Shown here: positions 1-8,399 of the stretch, one piece after another
Numbering within the stretch: position 1 is the stretch's first letter
Layout: every line of letters starts with the position of its first letter
Source of the DNA: JALZAI01 sp038212215
GTDB taxonomy: Bacteria > Actinomycetota > Actinomycetes > Mycobacteriales > Jatrophihabitantaceae
Assembly (NCBI GenBank): GCA_038212215.1
Contig: JBBQUT010000013.1
Location: 1-64,000 of the forward strand
Direction: 5' to 3'
Length of the DNA stretch: 64,000 bases
Translations under genes and position numbers: made by a program
The notes under the pieces: model-generated
The model's database searches: none
What the model was told of the DNA's origin: nothing
Seen by the model: the letters and a program-made list of their open reading frames with translations, nothing else

Positions 1-800
1 CACGCCTACCGCGACAAGCACCGCGACCTACGCCGCACCCGCCGCCCCGACGGATCCGCGCACCTGTCCGGGGACCTCACCCCCGAATGCGCCGAACACC
101 TGCACACCCACCTCGACGCCCTCACCCGCCCCCGACCCACCCGACCCGCCGACAGCACCAGTCACGCCGACACCGACCGTGACGAGAGCGGGCGTGACGG
201 GAGCGGGCGCGATACCCGCACCGCCGGGCAGCGCCGCCACGACGCGCTGCTCGACATCCTCACAATGGTGGAACGCGCCGAACAACTCCCCAACGCCGGC
301 GGCATCAGCACCACGATCCTGCTCACCATGGACGCCGACACCTACACCACCACCAGCAGCACCACCACCGGCACAGCGACCCCGCCCGCGATGGCACGCA
401 CGGCTACCTCGTACCCGCCCACCTCGCGAAACGCTGGGCCGGCGGCGACACCCGCATCATCGCCGTGCTGCTCTCCACAACGAAAGCAATCACCGCCTAC
501 TCCAGCACCCAACGCATCTTCACCGAACAACAACGCCTCGCCCTCATCGCCCGGGATCTGGGCTGCAGCTTTCCCGGCTGCGACGCCCCGCCAGCCTGGT
601 GCCAAACCCACCACCTCACCGAGCACCGCCACAGCGGGCGCACCAGCGTCGATGACGGCACCCTGCTCTGCGGACACCACCACCGCCACTTCGAACATAA
701 CGACCGGCACTGCATCATGACCAACGGCCGACCCCACTGGGTGCCACCAGCGTGGATCGACCAGTCACGCACCCCACGCCTCAACACCAGACACCGATAG
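1..800 (+). pseudogene. DUF222/HNH endonuclease (13E12-type) gene, 3' part, frameshifted
   Basis: Only the C-terminal part is in the window. Frame 1 encodes a DUF222-like segment from base 1 to about 375, ending near the residues ILLTMDADTYTTT. The continuation (DGTHGYLVPAHLAKRWAGGD, then the HNH domain) is in frame 3 from about 381 to the stop at 798-800. Joining them needs one missing base in the C-rich stretch around 375-388. The HNH nuclease part shows CSFPGCD, the pair of His in QTHHL and the CGHHHRHFEH motif, so the zinc and metal ligands are intact. Family knowledge: these genes are multicopy in actinobacteria, have unclear function and are often decayed. A sequencing error in the homopolymer-rich stretch is the alternative explanation. 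Confidence 0.8.
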
Positions 801-990
801 CGGCCGGCGCACCGGATCGAAAAAATCCCGCATCGAAACGATTGGGACCGTCCCGGTCCTCCGCGTTGACGCATCAGGGGTGCGTTGGTGCCGCGCAACA
901 CCGTGTTGGCAGCATTCGTTGTCCCTCATTCGGCTACGAGCGGGAAATCGCAGACAGCAGCCACCGGCGATTGAGCGCTCCAGCTAGCCG

Positions 991-1060
991 GGCACGGGTT
1001 TGAAGCTGGCACGGGTGAAGCTGGCACGGGTTTGAAGCTGGCACGGGTTTGAAGCTGGCA
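991..1060. repeat. 17-bp tandem repeat array in the 801-1092 gap
   Basis: Four tandem copies of GGCACGGGTTTGAAGCT lie at 991-1007, 1008-1022, 1023-1039 and 1040-1056, followed by the first four bases of a fifth. The second copy lacks TT and is 15 bp. The array ends about 33 bp before the start codon of the propeller protein at 1093. No gene is seen in the remainder of the 292-bp gap (801-1092). The copies are almost identical, which suggests recent slippage. A role as an operator array is possible but unproven. Confidence 0.9.
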
Positions 1061-1092
1061 TAGTGTCCTAGGCGCGTGCCAGGCTCCATGCC

Positions 1093-2178
1093 ATGACCGA
1101 CGTACTGCTCGCCATCGGCACCGCGAAGGGCCTCGTCCTTGCCCGCAGCGCCGACCGGCGCACCTGGCAGGTGTCAGATCTGCGCCTACCGATGAATGGC
1201 GTCTATGCGGTGTTGATCGACACCCGCGCGTCCGTGCCCCGCATCCTGGTCAGCGCCGACACTTCGCACTGGGGCCCCACGCTCGTCCACAGTGACGATC
1301 TCGGCGCGACGTGGAGCGATCCGGATGCGATGACAATCGCGTTCCCGCCTGACACCGGGGCGGCTCTCACCCGGGTGTGGTCACTTGCCGCCTCAACGAT
1401 TGAGCCGGAGGTCGTTTGGGCGGGGTCGCAGCCCAGCGCGCTGTTTCGCTCAGCAGATCGCGGCGCGCATTTCGAACTCGTCCGCCCGCTCTGGGATCAC
1501 CCGCACCGCAGCGAGTGGGGCGCAGGTTTCGGCGGGCAGGCGATTCACACCGTGCTGCCGCATCCCGGTGACCCGTCCCTGCTGACTGTGGCGATGTCCA
1601 CCGGCGGCGTGTACCGCTCGCTGAACGCGGGCGCGTCCTGGGCACCGTCCAACACTGGCGTCAGCGCTTATTTTCTGCCCGATCCGCTGCCCGAATTCGG
1701 GCAGTGCGTGCACAAGGTCGCGCGTGACAGCGCCACGCCGGAACGGTTGTACCTGCAGAATCATCGAGGCGTTTATCGCAGCGACGACGACGGGGCGACC
1801 TGGACGTCGATCGCCGACGACCTGCCGTGCGACTTCGGGTTCGCGATGGTGGCCCATCCACGTCGCGGCGACACCGCATACAGCTTCCCGATCGAGTCCG
1901 ACGGCATGCGGCTGCCGGCGGGGCGCGCGTGTCGCGTGTACCGGACGCAGGACGCGGGTCGCAGCTGGAGCGCCCTCGCCGACGGCCTCCCCGATGGTCC
2001 GTACTACACGAGCGTGCTGCGCGATTCGATGTGTGCCGACGACTGCGACCCGGCCGGAATCTACTTCGGTACCCGCGACGGGGAGGTCTACTGCAGCCCG
2101 GACGAAGGGGAACATTGGAGCCTGGTTGCCTCGCACCTCCCCGACGTCCTCTGCGTCCGCGCGGCGGAGTTGTCATGA
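1093..2178 (+). CDS. Asp-box (BNR) beta-propeller protein, sialidase/WD40-like
   Basis: This 361-aa protein has no signal peptide and is predicted cytoplasmic. At least six Asp-box turns (S-x-D-x-G-x-x-W type) are visible in order: SDDLGATW, SADRGAHF, SLNAGASW, SDDDGATW, TQDAGRSW and SPDEGEHW. This indicates a six- or seven-bladed propeller of the kind annotated as exo-alpha-sialidase or glycosyl hydrolase. No arginine triad or other catalytic set typical of a true sialidase was identified, so enzymatic activity is not claimed. The stop overlaps an ATG as ATGA and leads through two micro-ORFs into a MoaD/ThiS-like gene. This pairing suggests a functional partnership (inference). Confidence 0.85.
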   Translation: MTDVLLAIGTAKGLVLARSADRRTWQVSDLRLPMNGVYAVLIDTRASVPRILVSADTSHWGPTLVHSDDLGATWSDPDAMTIAFPPDTGAALTRVWSLAASTIEPEVVWAGSQPSALFRSADRGAHFELVRPLWDHPHRSEWGAGFGGQAIHTVLPHPGDPSLLTVAMSTGGVYRSLNAGASWAPSNTGVSAYFLPDPLPEFGQCVHKVARDSATPERLYLQNHRGVYRSDDDGATWTSIADDLPCDFGFAMVAHPRRGDTAYSFPIESDGMRLPAGRACRVYRTQDAGRSWSALADGLPDGPYYTSVLRDSMCADDCDPAGIYFGTRDGEVYCSPDEGEHWSLVASHLPDVLCVRAAELS

Positions 2179-2214
2179 CCGCGGAGTTGCCATGACCGCG
2201 GACTCGCCGTGACC
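2164..2214 (+). repeat. Three 17-bp tandem copies carrying overlapping stop/start codons
   Basis: Three copies lie at 2164-2180, 2181-2197 and 2198-2214. The first two differ by one base and the third is diverged. Each contains a start codon overlapping the previous stop. The propeller stop TGA (2176-2178) overlaps ATG 2175. That ATG opens a 6-codon ORF (MTAELP) whose stop overlaps ATG 2192. The second opens MTADSP, whose stop overlaps GTG 2209, the start of the MoaD-like gene. The result is a chain of three 4-nt overlaps. Confidence 0.9.
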
Positions 2215-2490
2215 ACCGTGGTGCTACCCGGCTCGCTGCGCCAGTACAGCGACGGAGCATCGACGCTAGACGTCGACGTGGGGTCAGGTGCCACGCTGGG
2301 CGACGTCCTGGACGCAGTCGAACTGCGCTGCCCTCGCCTTGCGCTGCGTATCCGCGACGAGCAGGGCGCGCTGCGACGCTACGTGAACGTCTACCTCGAT
2401 CGCGTCGACGTGCGCGAACTCGGTGGCATCAGCGTTCCGGTCGGATCGAGTGCGGAGGTGCTGGTGCTCCCGTCCGTGGCCGGCGGGTAA
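2209..2490 (+). CDS. MoaD/ThiS-like sulfur carrier protein
   Basis: This 93-aa protein has a ubiquitin-like beta-grasp pattern and ends in Gly-Gly (VLVLPSVAGG then stop). The exposed C-terminal GG is the residue pair that E1-like enzymes adenylate and thiocarboxylate in the MoaD/ThiS/CysO family. The GTG start at 2209 is the only one that opens the frame. The upstream gene is an Asp-box propeller protein, not moaE or a thiazole synthase, so the sulfur acceptor is unknown. The MoeZ homologue at 39949 is a candidate activating enzyme (inference). Confidence 0.85.
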   Translation: MTTVVLPGSLRQYSDGASTLDVDVGSGATLGDVLDAVELRCPRLALRIRDEQGALRRYVNVYLDRVDVRELGGISVPVGSSAEVLVLPSVAGG

Positions 2491-2514
2491 AGAGGTCTAG
2501 CCCGACGTGCGGGA

Positions 2515-3318
2515 TCAGCCCGTCACCGCGGCGGAGAAGGCCGGGTAGTAGCCGCCTGACTGGCCCGATGCGGTCGGGTGGTAGCTCTGCTCGAGGTCCG
2601 TGAAGTCCACCGCGTGCAGCCAGGACGAGTCGCCGTCGCAATTCTCGTGGTCGGCAGCGAATCGGGCGCGAACGTCGGCGAAGAAAAAGCCCTGCCGCAG
2701 CGTCGCGGCCCGGATCACGGCGTCCAGGACGTCGGCCCCCTCGTTGATCTTCTTGCGCGACGTGCTGCTCAACCCGAGGCAGAACCAGACGCCGGTGTCG
2801 TAGAAGCGCGGATAGCCCAACACGACTACCCGCGCCGTCGGCGCCCGCTCGGCAATCTGAGCGTAGAGGTGGTCGAGCCGGCCCGGCAGCGTCGCGCGAG
2901 CGGTGGTCTCCGCCGCGTCGATCTCGGACACGCAGGTGTCCGTGCCGCGCAGCACGCAGTCGCGCATAATCGAGGCGAAGCCGACGTCGTTGCCGCCGAC
3001 AGTGAGGCTCACCAGGTTCGTCCCAGACTGCAGGGCCGAGAGTTGGGTGTCGAGCACGTCGCTAGTGGTCGCGCCGGCGCACGCGAGCGACCTGTAGGAG
3101 GCAGGTGCATGGTCGCTGGCCCAGAGCTCCGGGTAGGCCAGCGCGCTACGCCGGCAATCTGCACTCTCGGCCAGGTAGTGACCAGACCCGACTCCGGAGG
3201 TGTAGGAGTCGCCGAGCGCGACATAGCCGGTGGCGTACATCGCCGTCGAGGCAGCGGTGCCGGCAAGCACCAGCCCCAGCGCCGCGAGCAGGACGGCCGG
3301 ACCTCGCAGATGACGCAA
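2515..3318 (-). CDS. Secreted SGNH/GDSL hydrolase
   Basis: This 267-aa protein begins with a short basic region and a hydrophobic stretch (residues about 7-27), a Sec-type signal or anchor. The SGNH blocks are visible: GDSYTSG with nucleophile Ser about residue 38, GGND, and SYHPTASGQ near the C-terminus carrying the catalytic His. Several Cys in the mature part could form disulfides, as in Streptomyces secreted lipases of this family. Likely role: extracellular esterase or lipase. It is divergent from mtrA with 145 bp between and converges on the MoaD-like gene. Confidence 0.88.
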   Translation of the reverse strand: MRHLRGPAVLLAALGLVLAGTAASTAMYATGYVALGDSYTSGVGSGHYLAESADCRRSALAYPELWASDHAPASYRSLACAGATTSDVLDTQLSALQSGTNLVSLTVGGNDVGFASIMRDCVLRGTDTCVSEIDAAETTARATLPGRLDHLYAQIAERAPTARVVVLGYPRFYDTGVWFCLGLSSTSRKKINEGADVLDAVIRAATLRQGFFFADVRARFAADHENCDGDSSWLHAVDFTDLEQSYHPTASGQSGGYYPAFSAAVTG

Positions 3319-3463
3319 CGCCAGCCTCCCTTGGTGGCGGTGCGGGGGCCGCGCACCGCTTGGTGATCAGTATTGTGCCCGCTGCCCGCACCTACGCCCA
3401 GAGGCCGTTGAATCGGCCCGCTGCGCGCGGCACTACGTGCCGAGCGACCAATGAAATGCAACG

Positions 3464-4162
3464 ATGGTCGTCGTGAAGCCCCGTGTGCTGGTTGTCGACG
3501 ACGACGCTGCTCTGGCCGAAATGCTCGGCATCGTCCTGCGTACGGACGGGTTCGAGCCGGCGTTCGTCGCCGACGGTAGCCGTGCGCTGCAGGCGTTTCG
3601 CGATACGAAGCCCGATGTGGTGCTGCTCGATCTCATGCTGCCCGGATTGTCGGGCATTGACGTGTGCCGCGCTATCCGCGCCGAGAGCGGCACGCCGATC
3701 ATTATGCTCACTGCCAAGAGCGACACGGTGGACGTCGTGCTGGGGCTGGAATCGGGCGCTGATGACTATGTGGTGAAGCCGTTCAAACCCAAGGAGCTGG
3801 TCGCGCGGATGCGCGCCCGGCTTCGCCAGCACGAAGACCTTGCCAGCGAGACGCTGACGATCGGCCCGTCCGACGCACCAGTTTCCATCGACGTGCCAGC
3901 GCATCAGGTGCTGCGCAACGGGTCCGCCATCGCCTTGACCCCGCTCGAATTCGACCTGCTCGTCGCGCTGGCGCGAAAGCCGCGGCAGGTATTCACCCGT
4001 GAGGTGCTGCTCGAGCAGGTGTGGGGCTACCGGCATGCGGCGGACACCCGCCTGGTCAATGTCCACGTCCAACGGCTGCGCTCGAAAGTGGAGCGCGATC
4101 CCGAGCGACCCGAGGTGGTGCTGACCGTCCGCGGGGTGGGATACAAAGCCGGCCCGCCATGA
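3464..4162 (+). CDS. mtrA: Response regulator MtrA
   Basis: This is a 232-aa OmpR/PhoB-type regulator. The receiver domain has the acidic pocket VVDDD (residues 10-14), phosphoacceptor Asp56 in LLDLMLPG, Thr83 and Lys105 in VVKPFKP. The C-terminal winged helix contains LTPLEFDLLVALARKPRQVF and the recognition segment with DTRLVNVHVQRLR, ending GVGYKAGPP, essentially as in mycobacterial MtrA. The ATG start at 3464 gives the usual length. It overlaps mtrB as ATGA, so the two are coupled. MtrA controls cell division, wall and osmotic genes in actinobacteria. Confidence 0.97.
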   Translation: MVVVKPRVLVVDDDAALAEMLGIVLRTDGFEPAFVADGSRALQAFRDTKPDVVLLDLMLPGLSGIDVCRAIRAESGTPIIMLTAKSDTVDVVLGLESGADDYVVKPFKPKELVARMRARLRQHEDLASETLTIGPSDAPVSIDVPAHQVLRNGSAIALTPLEFDLLVALARKPRQVFTREVLLEQVWGYRHAADTRLVNVHVQRLRSKVERDPERPEVVLTVRGVGYKAGPP

Positions 4163-5814
4163 CCGAAGCGCCGTCGCGCCCGGTGCCGAGCGCGGCCGTT
4201 CGCGAGGCTGCGCTGGTACCGCCAGTCCGGCAGGCGAGCGCGCTGCGCGCGGCGTTGCGCACGCGAGCGCAGGCAGGGATCCGGGCCTTCATCCGGGCCT
4301 GGCAACGCTCGTTGCAGCTGCGCGTAGCGACGATCACGCTGCTGGTCACCGGCGTCGCGGTCGTGGTCATCGGCGTATTCATCGTGGACCAGGTGGCTGG
4401 CGGCATCCTGCGCGCCAAGCGCGAGGCGGCGATCAGCCAGGCGAATGTCGGTCTGGAATCGGCTCGATCGGTACTCGCCGGCATCGACGCCGGGGTCGTC
4501 GCCGACGTCGCCGACGCGCAGGAGCAGATCACCGCCAATCTCACCGCCAGCGGGCGCAGCGCCGGGCTTTTCAGCATCGCAATCGAGTCGGGCGCGACTG
4601 CGTTCGGTCGAGGCGCTACGACCGAGGTCGTCCCGGTGGGTCTGCGTCGCCTCGTCCAGCAAGGGAACCTGGCCGTGCAGTACAGCCCGTTGCGCGGTCC
4701 CGGCACGGCGCAGCGCGTGCCCGGCCTGATCGTGGGCGAACCGGTACCCGCGCGCTCGGGCTTGTTCGAGTTGTACTACCTCTTTCCGCTGACTGCCGAG
4801 CGGCAGACCATCGCACTTCTCCAGCGCACCGTGCTGCTGTCCGGGCTCAGCCTGCTGCTGCTGGTCATGGCGATCGCGCTGCTAGTGACCCGCCTGGTCG
4901 TGCGTCCGGTCCGAGTCGCTGCCAAGACCGCGGGCCGGCTGGCCGCCGGGGACCTGTCGCAGCGGATCTTGGTGCACGGCAGCGACGACATCGCCCGGCT
5001 GGGACGCTCCTTCAACGACATGGCCGTCAGCCTGCAGCGACAGATCCGGCGACTGGAGGATCTGTCGCGCGTCCAGCGCCGGTTCACCAGCGATGTGTCC
5101 CACGAGCTGCGCACCCCGCTGACCACGATCCGGATGGCCGCCGAGTTGCTCTACGCCAATCGGGACGACTTCCCGCCGGAACTCGGGCGCTCGGCCGAAC
5201 TGCTGCGGGCCGAGCTGGACCGTTTCGAGGCCCTGCTCGGCGAACTGCTGGAAATCTCGCGCTACGACGCGGGTGTCGCCAGCCTGGAGTCCGAAACCGC
5301 CGACATCCGGGGGGTGGTGGCAACGACCGTCGCGGGCTCAGCGCTGTTGGCCGCCCGGCACGGCAGCGAGGTGGTGGTGCATGCGCCGCCCGTGGCGGTG
5401 CCAGTCGAGATGGACTCGCGCCGCGTCGAGCGAATTCTGCGAAACCTGCTCGCAAACGCCTTGGACCACGGCGAGGGACGACCCGTCGAGATCGCCATCG
5501 GCTACGACGACGAGGCGGTCGCGATCACGGTTCGCGATCATGGCATTGGCCTGCGCCCCGGAGACGCCGGTCTCGTCTTCAACCGGTTCTGGCGCGGGGA
5601 CCCGTCGCGCAGCCGGTTGACCGGAGGCACCGGACTGGGTCTGGCCATCAGCCTGGAGGACGCCCGGCTGCACGACGGTTGGCTGCAAGCGTGGGGCGAG
5701 CGAGGAAACGGCGCCCAGTTCCGCCTCACCCTGCCGCGTCGGGCGGGGCATACGTTGATGTCCTCGCCACTACCGCTGGCGCCGGTCGGGTACGCAGGGG
5801 AGGAGGAGGAGTGA
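4159..5814 (+). CDS. mtrB: Sensor histidine kinase MtrB
   Basis: This 551-aa kinase starts at the ATG overlapping the mtrA stop. A cytoplasmic N-tail of about 50 residues is followed by TM1 (about 54-80), an extracellular sensor region of roughly 140 residues, TM2 (about 222-250) and a HAMP domain. HisKA carries phosphoacceptor His315 in SDVSHELRTPL. The HATPase has an N box (NLLANALDHGEG), G1 (DHGIGL) and G2 (GGTGLGLAIS). It phosphorylates MtrA. The stop TGA overlaps the GTG start of lpqB, completing the mtrA-mtrB-lpqB operon. Confidence 0.96.
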   Translation: MTEAPSRPVPSAAVREAALVPPVRQASALRAALRTRAQAGIRAFIRAWQRSLQLRVATITLLVTGVAVVVIGVFIVDQVAGGILRAKREAAISQANVGLESARSVLAGIDAGVVADVADAQEQITANLTASGRSAGLFSIAIESGATAFGRGATTEVVPVGLRRLVQQGNLAVQYSPLRGPGTAQRVPGLIVGEPVPARSGLFELYYLFPLTAERQTIALLQRTVLLSGLSLLLLVMAIALLVTRLVVRPVRVAAKTAGRLAAGDLSQRILVHGSDDIARLGRSFNDMAVSLQRQIRRLEDLSRVQRRFTSDVSHELRTPLTTIRMAAELLYANRDDFPPELGRSAELLRAELDRFEALLGELLEISRYDAGVASLESETADIRGVVATTVAGSALLAARHGSEVVVHAPPVAVPVEMDSRRVERILRNLLANALDHGEGRPVEIAIGYDDEAVAITVRDHGIGLRPGDAGLVFNRFWRGDPSRSRLTGGTGLGLAISLEDARLHDGWLQAWGERGNGAQFRLTLPRRAGHTLMSSPLPLAPVGYAGEEEE

Positions 5815-7556
5815 CGCGGCGCGCGCCGGTCCTGGTGGCCTGCCTGTTGACGATGCTCGGGTGCGCCTGCACTGGCATCCCGGAGACCTCCAGCCCGCAG
5901 GCGGTCAAGACCGGGCTGGATGTGCAGCCCGGTGTGCAGGCAGTGGTCACGCCGCCCGCCGGCGCCGACCCCCGCTCGATCGTCCTCGACTTCCTGCAGA
6001 CCAACGCCGCCAACGATCCGCACCACAATGCCGCGCGCACCTTCCTGACTGCGGAGGGCAGTAATCGCTGGTCGGACTCACGGGTGACCGTCATCGACAG
6101 CCCGCAGGTCGGCCAGGTCGGCACCGGGAACACGATCCTGGTCACCGGGCAGCGCATCGGCCGGGTCGACGCGTCGGGCGTGTACACCCCGGAAACGCAG
6201 GGCGACGGAACCGGCCGAGGTGCCTTCCAGGTGCGTTCGACCTACACGATGAAGAAGGTGAAGGGCCAGTGGCGCATCGATTCGCTGCCAGCCGGCCTGC
6301 TCATCAGCTATGCCCAGTTCCAGCAGTACCAGCAGCCGATCGTCTACTTCTACGATCTGTCGGAGCGCCACCTCGTCCCTGACCCGCGCTATAGCCAGCT
6401 CACCGATTCGTTGGCGCTCGCTGACTGGCTGATCGGGCGTTTGGTCCTTGGGCCGCGCGACGCGCTGCAAAATGCCGTCACCACTGAACTGCCGGCTCAG
6501 ACCGATCCGAGCCGGGTGCTCGTGGACGTCAGCACGTCACCGGTTCGAATCAGGATGCCGGGGGCGCAGCAGCTCGACGCGCCCACCCGAAATCGGCTCG
6601 CCGCCCAGATCGCGCTCACGATGGTCCAGGTCGGGCAGATTGCACAGATCGGCTCGATGCAGATCGTGGACGGGAACCGCCCCGTCGCCGTGCCTAGCGT
6701 CGGGGGGACAGTCTTTCGGGCAGCGGACTTCAGCAACCAACTCGCGCTTCCCCGGGTTGGGTCCGGCCTGTACTTCCTGAACAACGGGGCCGTATTCAAC
6801 GAGCGCGGTGCCCGGCTGCCCGGGCGGGTCGGCAACGGGTCATACCAGCTCAGCTCGGTCGCACTTGCCGACCGCGGTAACCCGCGCAATCTGCTCGTCG
6901 CCGGCGTCAACGGCCCCACGGGCGACGCGCGGCTCGTCGTCGGACACGCCAACTCCGCCCTGATCACCACGAAGATCCGGGGGAAGCTCTCGCGCCCCGC
7001 CTTCGCGCCGAACGTGAAGGAAGCGTGGATCGGAGCCGGCCCAGTGCTCTATCGCTCGAACATAAGCGGGCGGGTGGCATCCGTCCCGGTCACCGCCGCC
7101 AGCGGCAAGGCGACCGGACGCGTGATCGCGGTGCGCCTGAGCCCGGAAGGCTCGCGGGTGGCGCTGGTTCTCGCTGGCCCGGAGGGTTCCCAGGTGTGGG
7201 TCGGCGCCGTCGTCCGCGACTCGACCGGCAAGGTGCGCGTCGACAGCCTGACTCCGATCAGCCCACAGGGCATCACCGCCATCGACGTGGCGTGGAACGA
7301 CGAGAAGAAGCTGTTCGCGACCGGTCACGACGCCGCGACCGGCGCACCAGGGGTGTACGAGGTGTACTCGGACGGCTCGCTGTGGACCTCCCGCGGCATC
7401 CGCAACCTGCCCGGAGCGCCGGACAACATCACCGTGACCTACAAGAATGTGGCGGCGGTGTCGGTCGGGTCGACGGTGTGGAAACAGCAAGCTGGCTCCT
7501 GGGTGAGCCCGCACGGCGACGAGACGCGCGGCACCAACCCCGTGTACGTGGAGTAG
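5811..7556 (+). CDS. lpqB: Lipoprotein LpqB
   Basis: This 581-aa protein starts at GTG 5811, overlapping the mtrB stop. The N-terminus has two Arg, a hydrophobic run and a lipobox-like MLGC with Cys18 as the likely lipidation site (Cys20 is a weaker alternative). The middle is a GerMN-type domain (around residues 200-310). The C-terminal half is the LpqB beta-propeller, with repeated strands such as RVIAVRLSPEGSRVALVL. In actinobacteria LpqB interacts with the MtrB sensor domain and modulates MtrA phosphorylation. Longer upstream starts would run through mtrB and are rejected. Confidence 0.95.
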   Translation: MTRRAPVLVACLLTMLGCACTGIPETSSPQAVKTGLDVQPGVQAVVTPPAGADPRSIVLDFLQTNAANDPHHNAARTFLTAEGSNRWSDSRVTVIDSPQVGQVGTGNTILVTGQRIGRVDASGVYTPETQGDGTGRGAFQVRSTYTMKKVKGQWRIDSLPAGLLISYAQFQQYQQPIVYFYDLSERHLVPDPRYSQLTDSLALADWLIGRLVLGPRDALQNAVTTELPAQTDPSRVLVDVSTSPVRIRMPGAQQLDAPTRNRLAAQIALTMVQVGQIAQIGSMQIVDGNRPVAVPSVGGTVFRAADFSNQLALPRVGSGLYFLNNGAVFNERGARLPGRVGNGSYQLSSVALADRGNPRNLLVAGVNGPTGDARLVVGHANSALITTKIRGKLSRPAFAPNVKEAWIGAGPVLYRSNISGRVASVPVTAASGKATGRVIAVRLSPEGSRVALVLAGPEGSQVWVGAVVRDSTGKVRVDSLTPISPQGITAIDVAWNDEKKLFATGHDAATGAPGVYEVYSDGSLWTSRGIRNLPGAPDNITVTYKNVAAVSVGSTVWKQQAGSWVSPHGDETRGTNPVYVE

Positions 7557-7635
7557 CCCCCGCACTCAAGAGCCGTCGTCCACAGCCGCTCGGCGGCCGC
7601 TGCACGCGGATGCGAATACCCGGCATGGTGGGGCC

Positions 7636-8310
7636 GTGCTGCTCGCTGCGCTCGTCGACACCCTCGTTGAACTTGTGCTGCCACGGCCGTGCCTGGGGTG
7701 TGGCGCACCGGACGGCCCGCTGTGCTCCGGCTGCCTGCCCGCGACGCTCCTGCGGGCGGAGGCCAATCTGCCGGTTACCGCCGCCGGCGCATACGACGGC
7801 GCGCTGCGGACTGCTCTGCTCGCCTACAAGGAGCGGGACCGCCGTGACCTGGCGCGTGTATTGGGACAGCAACTCGCCCGGGCGGTGGATGCGCATTCGG
7901 CGGCGATGGTGGTACCGATCCCGTCCAGCGCGGCAGCCCGACGCGCACGCGGCGGTGACCATGTGCTGCGCCTGTCCCGCGTCGCGGCCCGCGACTGCGG
8001 GTGCGCACTGGCGCAGCCACTTCGGCTCGTCCGCGCCGTCCAGGATTCGGCTCTGCTCGACCCGCTGGCGCGGGCAGCGAACCTGCGCGAAGCGATGGTG
8101 GCGCGCCCGGGCGCAGGCGTCCCTGTCGTTATCGTCGACGACATCGCCACCACCGGCGCGACGCTGCGGGAGGCGGCCCGCGCGCTTCGCGCCGGCGGTT
8201 GGGACGTGCGCGGGGCTGCGGTCGTCGCTGCTACGCTGCGCCGCTCCACACCCAACCGGTGTGGCGCCCTGCCGGGCACCGGGCTAGCGTGGGAAGACCA
8301 TACCGAGTAG
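7636..8310 (+). CDS. comF: ComF-family phosphoribosyltransferase-like protein
   Basis: This 224-aa protein has an N-terminal zinc-binding pair CLGCG...CSGC and a C-terminal PRTase fold with the PRPP loop VVIVDDIATTGAT. This is the ComF/GntX family arrangement. In Gram-positives ComF is a late competence protein needed for DNA uptake. In actinobacteria it is conserved next to hpf and secA and its role is unclear. GTG 7636 fits the family N-terminus. It sits 79 bp after lpqB and 89 bp before hpf. Confidence 0.9.
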   Translation: MLLAALVDTLVELVLPRPCLGCGAPDGPLCSGCLPATLLRAEANLPVTAAGAYDGALRTALLAYKERDRRDLARVLGQQLARAVDAHSAAMVVPIPSSAAARRARGGDHVLRLSRVAARDCGCALAQPLRLVRAVQDSALLDPLARAANLREAMVARPGAGVPVVIVDDIATTGATLREAARALRAGGWDVRGAAVVAATLRRSTPNRCGALPGTGLAWEDHTE

Positions 8311-8399
8311 GCCGACTCGACCCAGGCGTTGCGCGAGATGGGCATTCCTACCCGCGGGCGTACTGGTCGGGCCGTGCCACCGAATGAGGTGGAGAGCGC

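Noticed and set aside
61..700. Several alternative open frames over the HNH gene in other frames and strands
   Set aside because: They lack HNH or DUF222 features and overlap the conserved protein.
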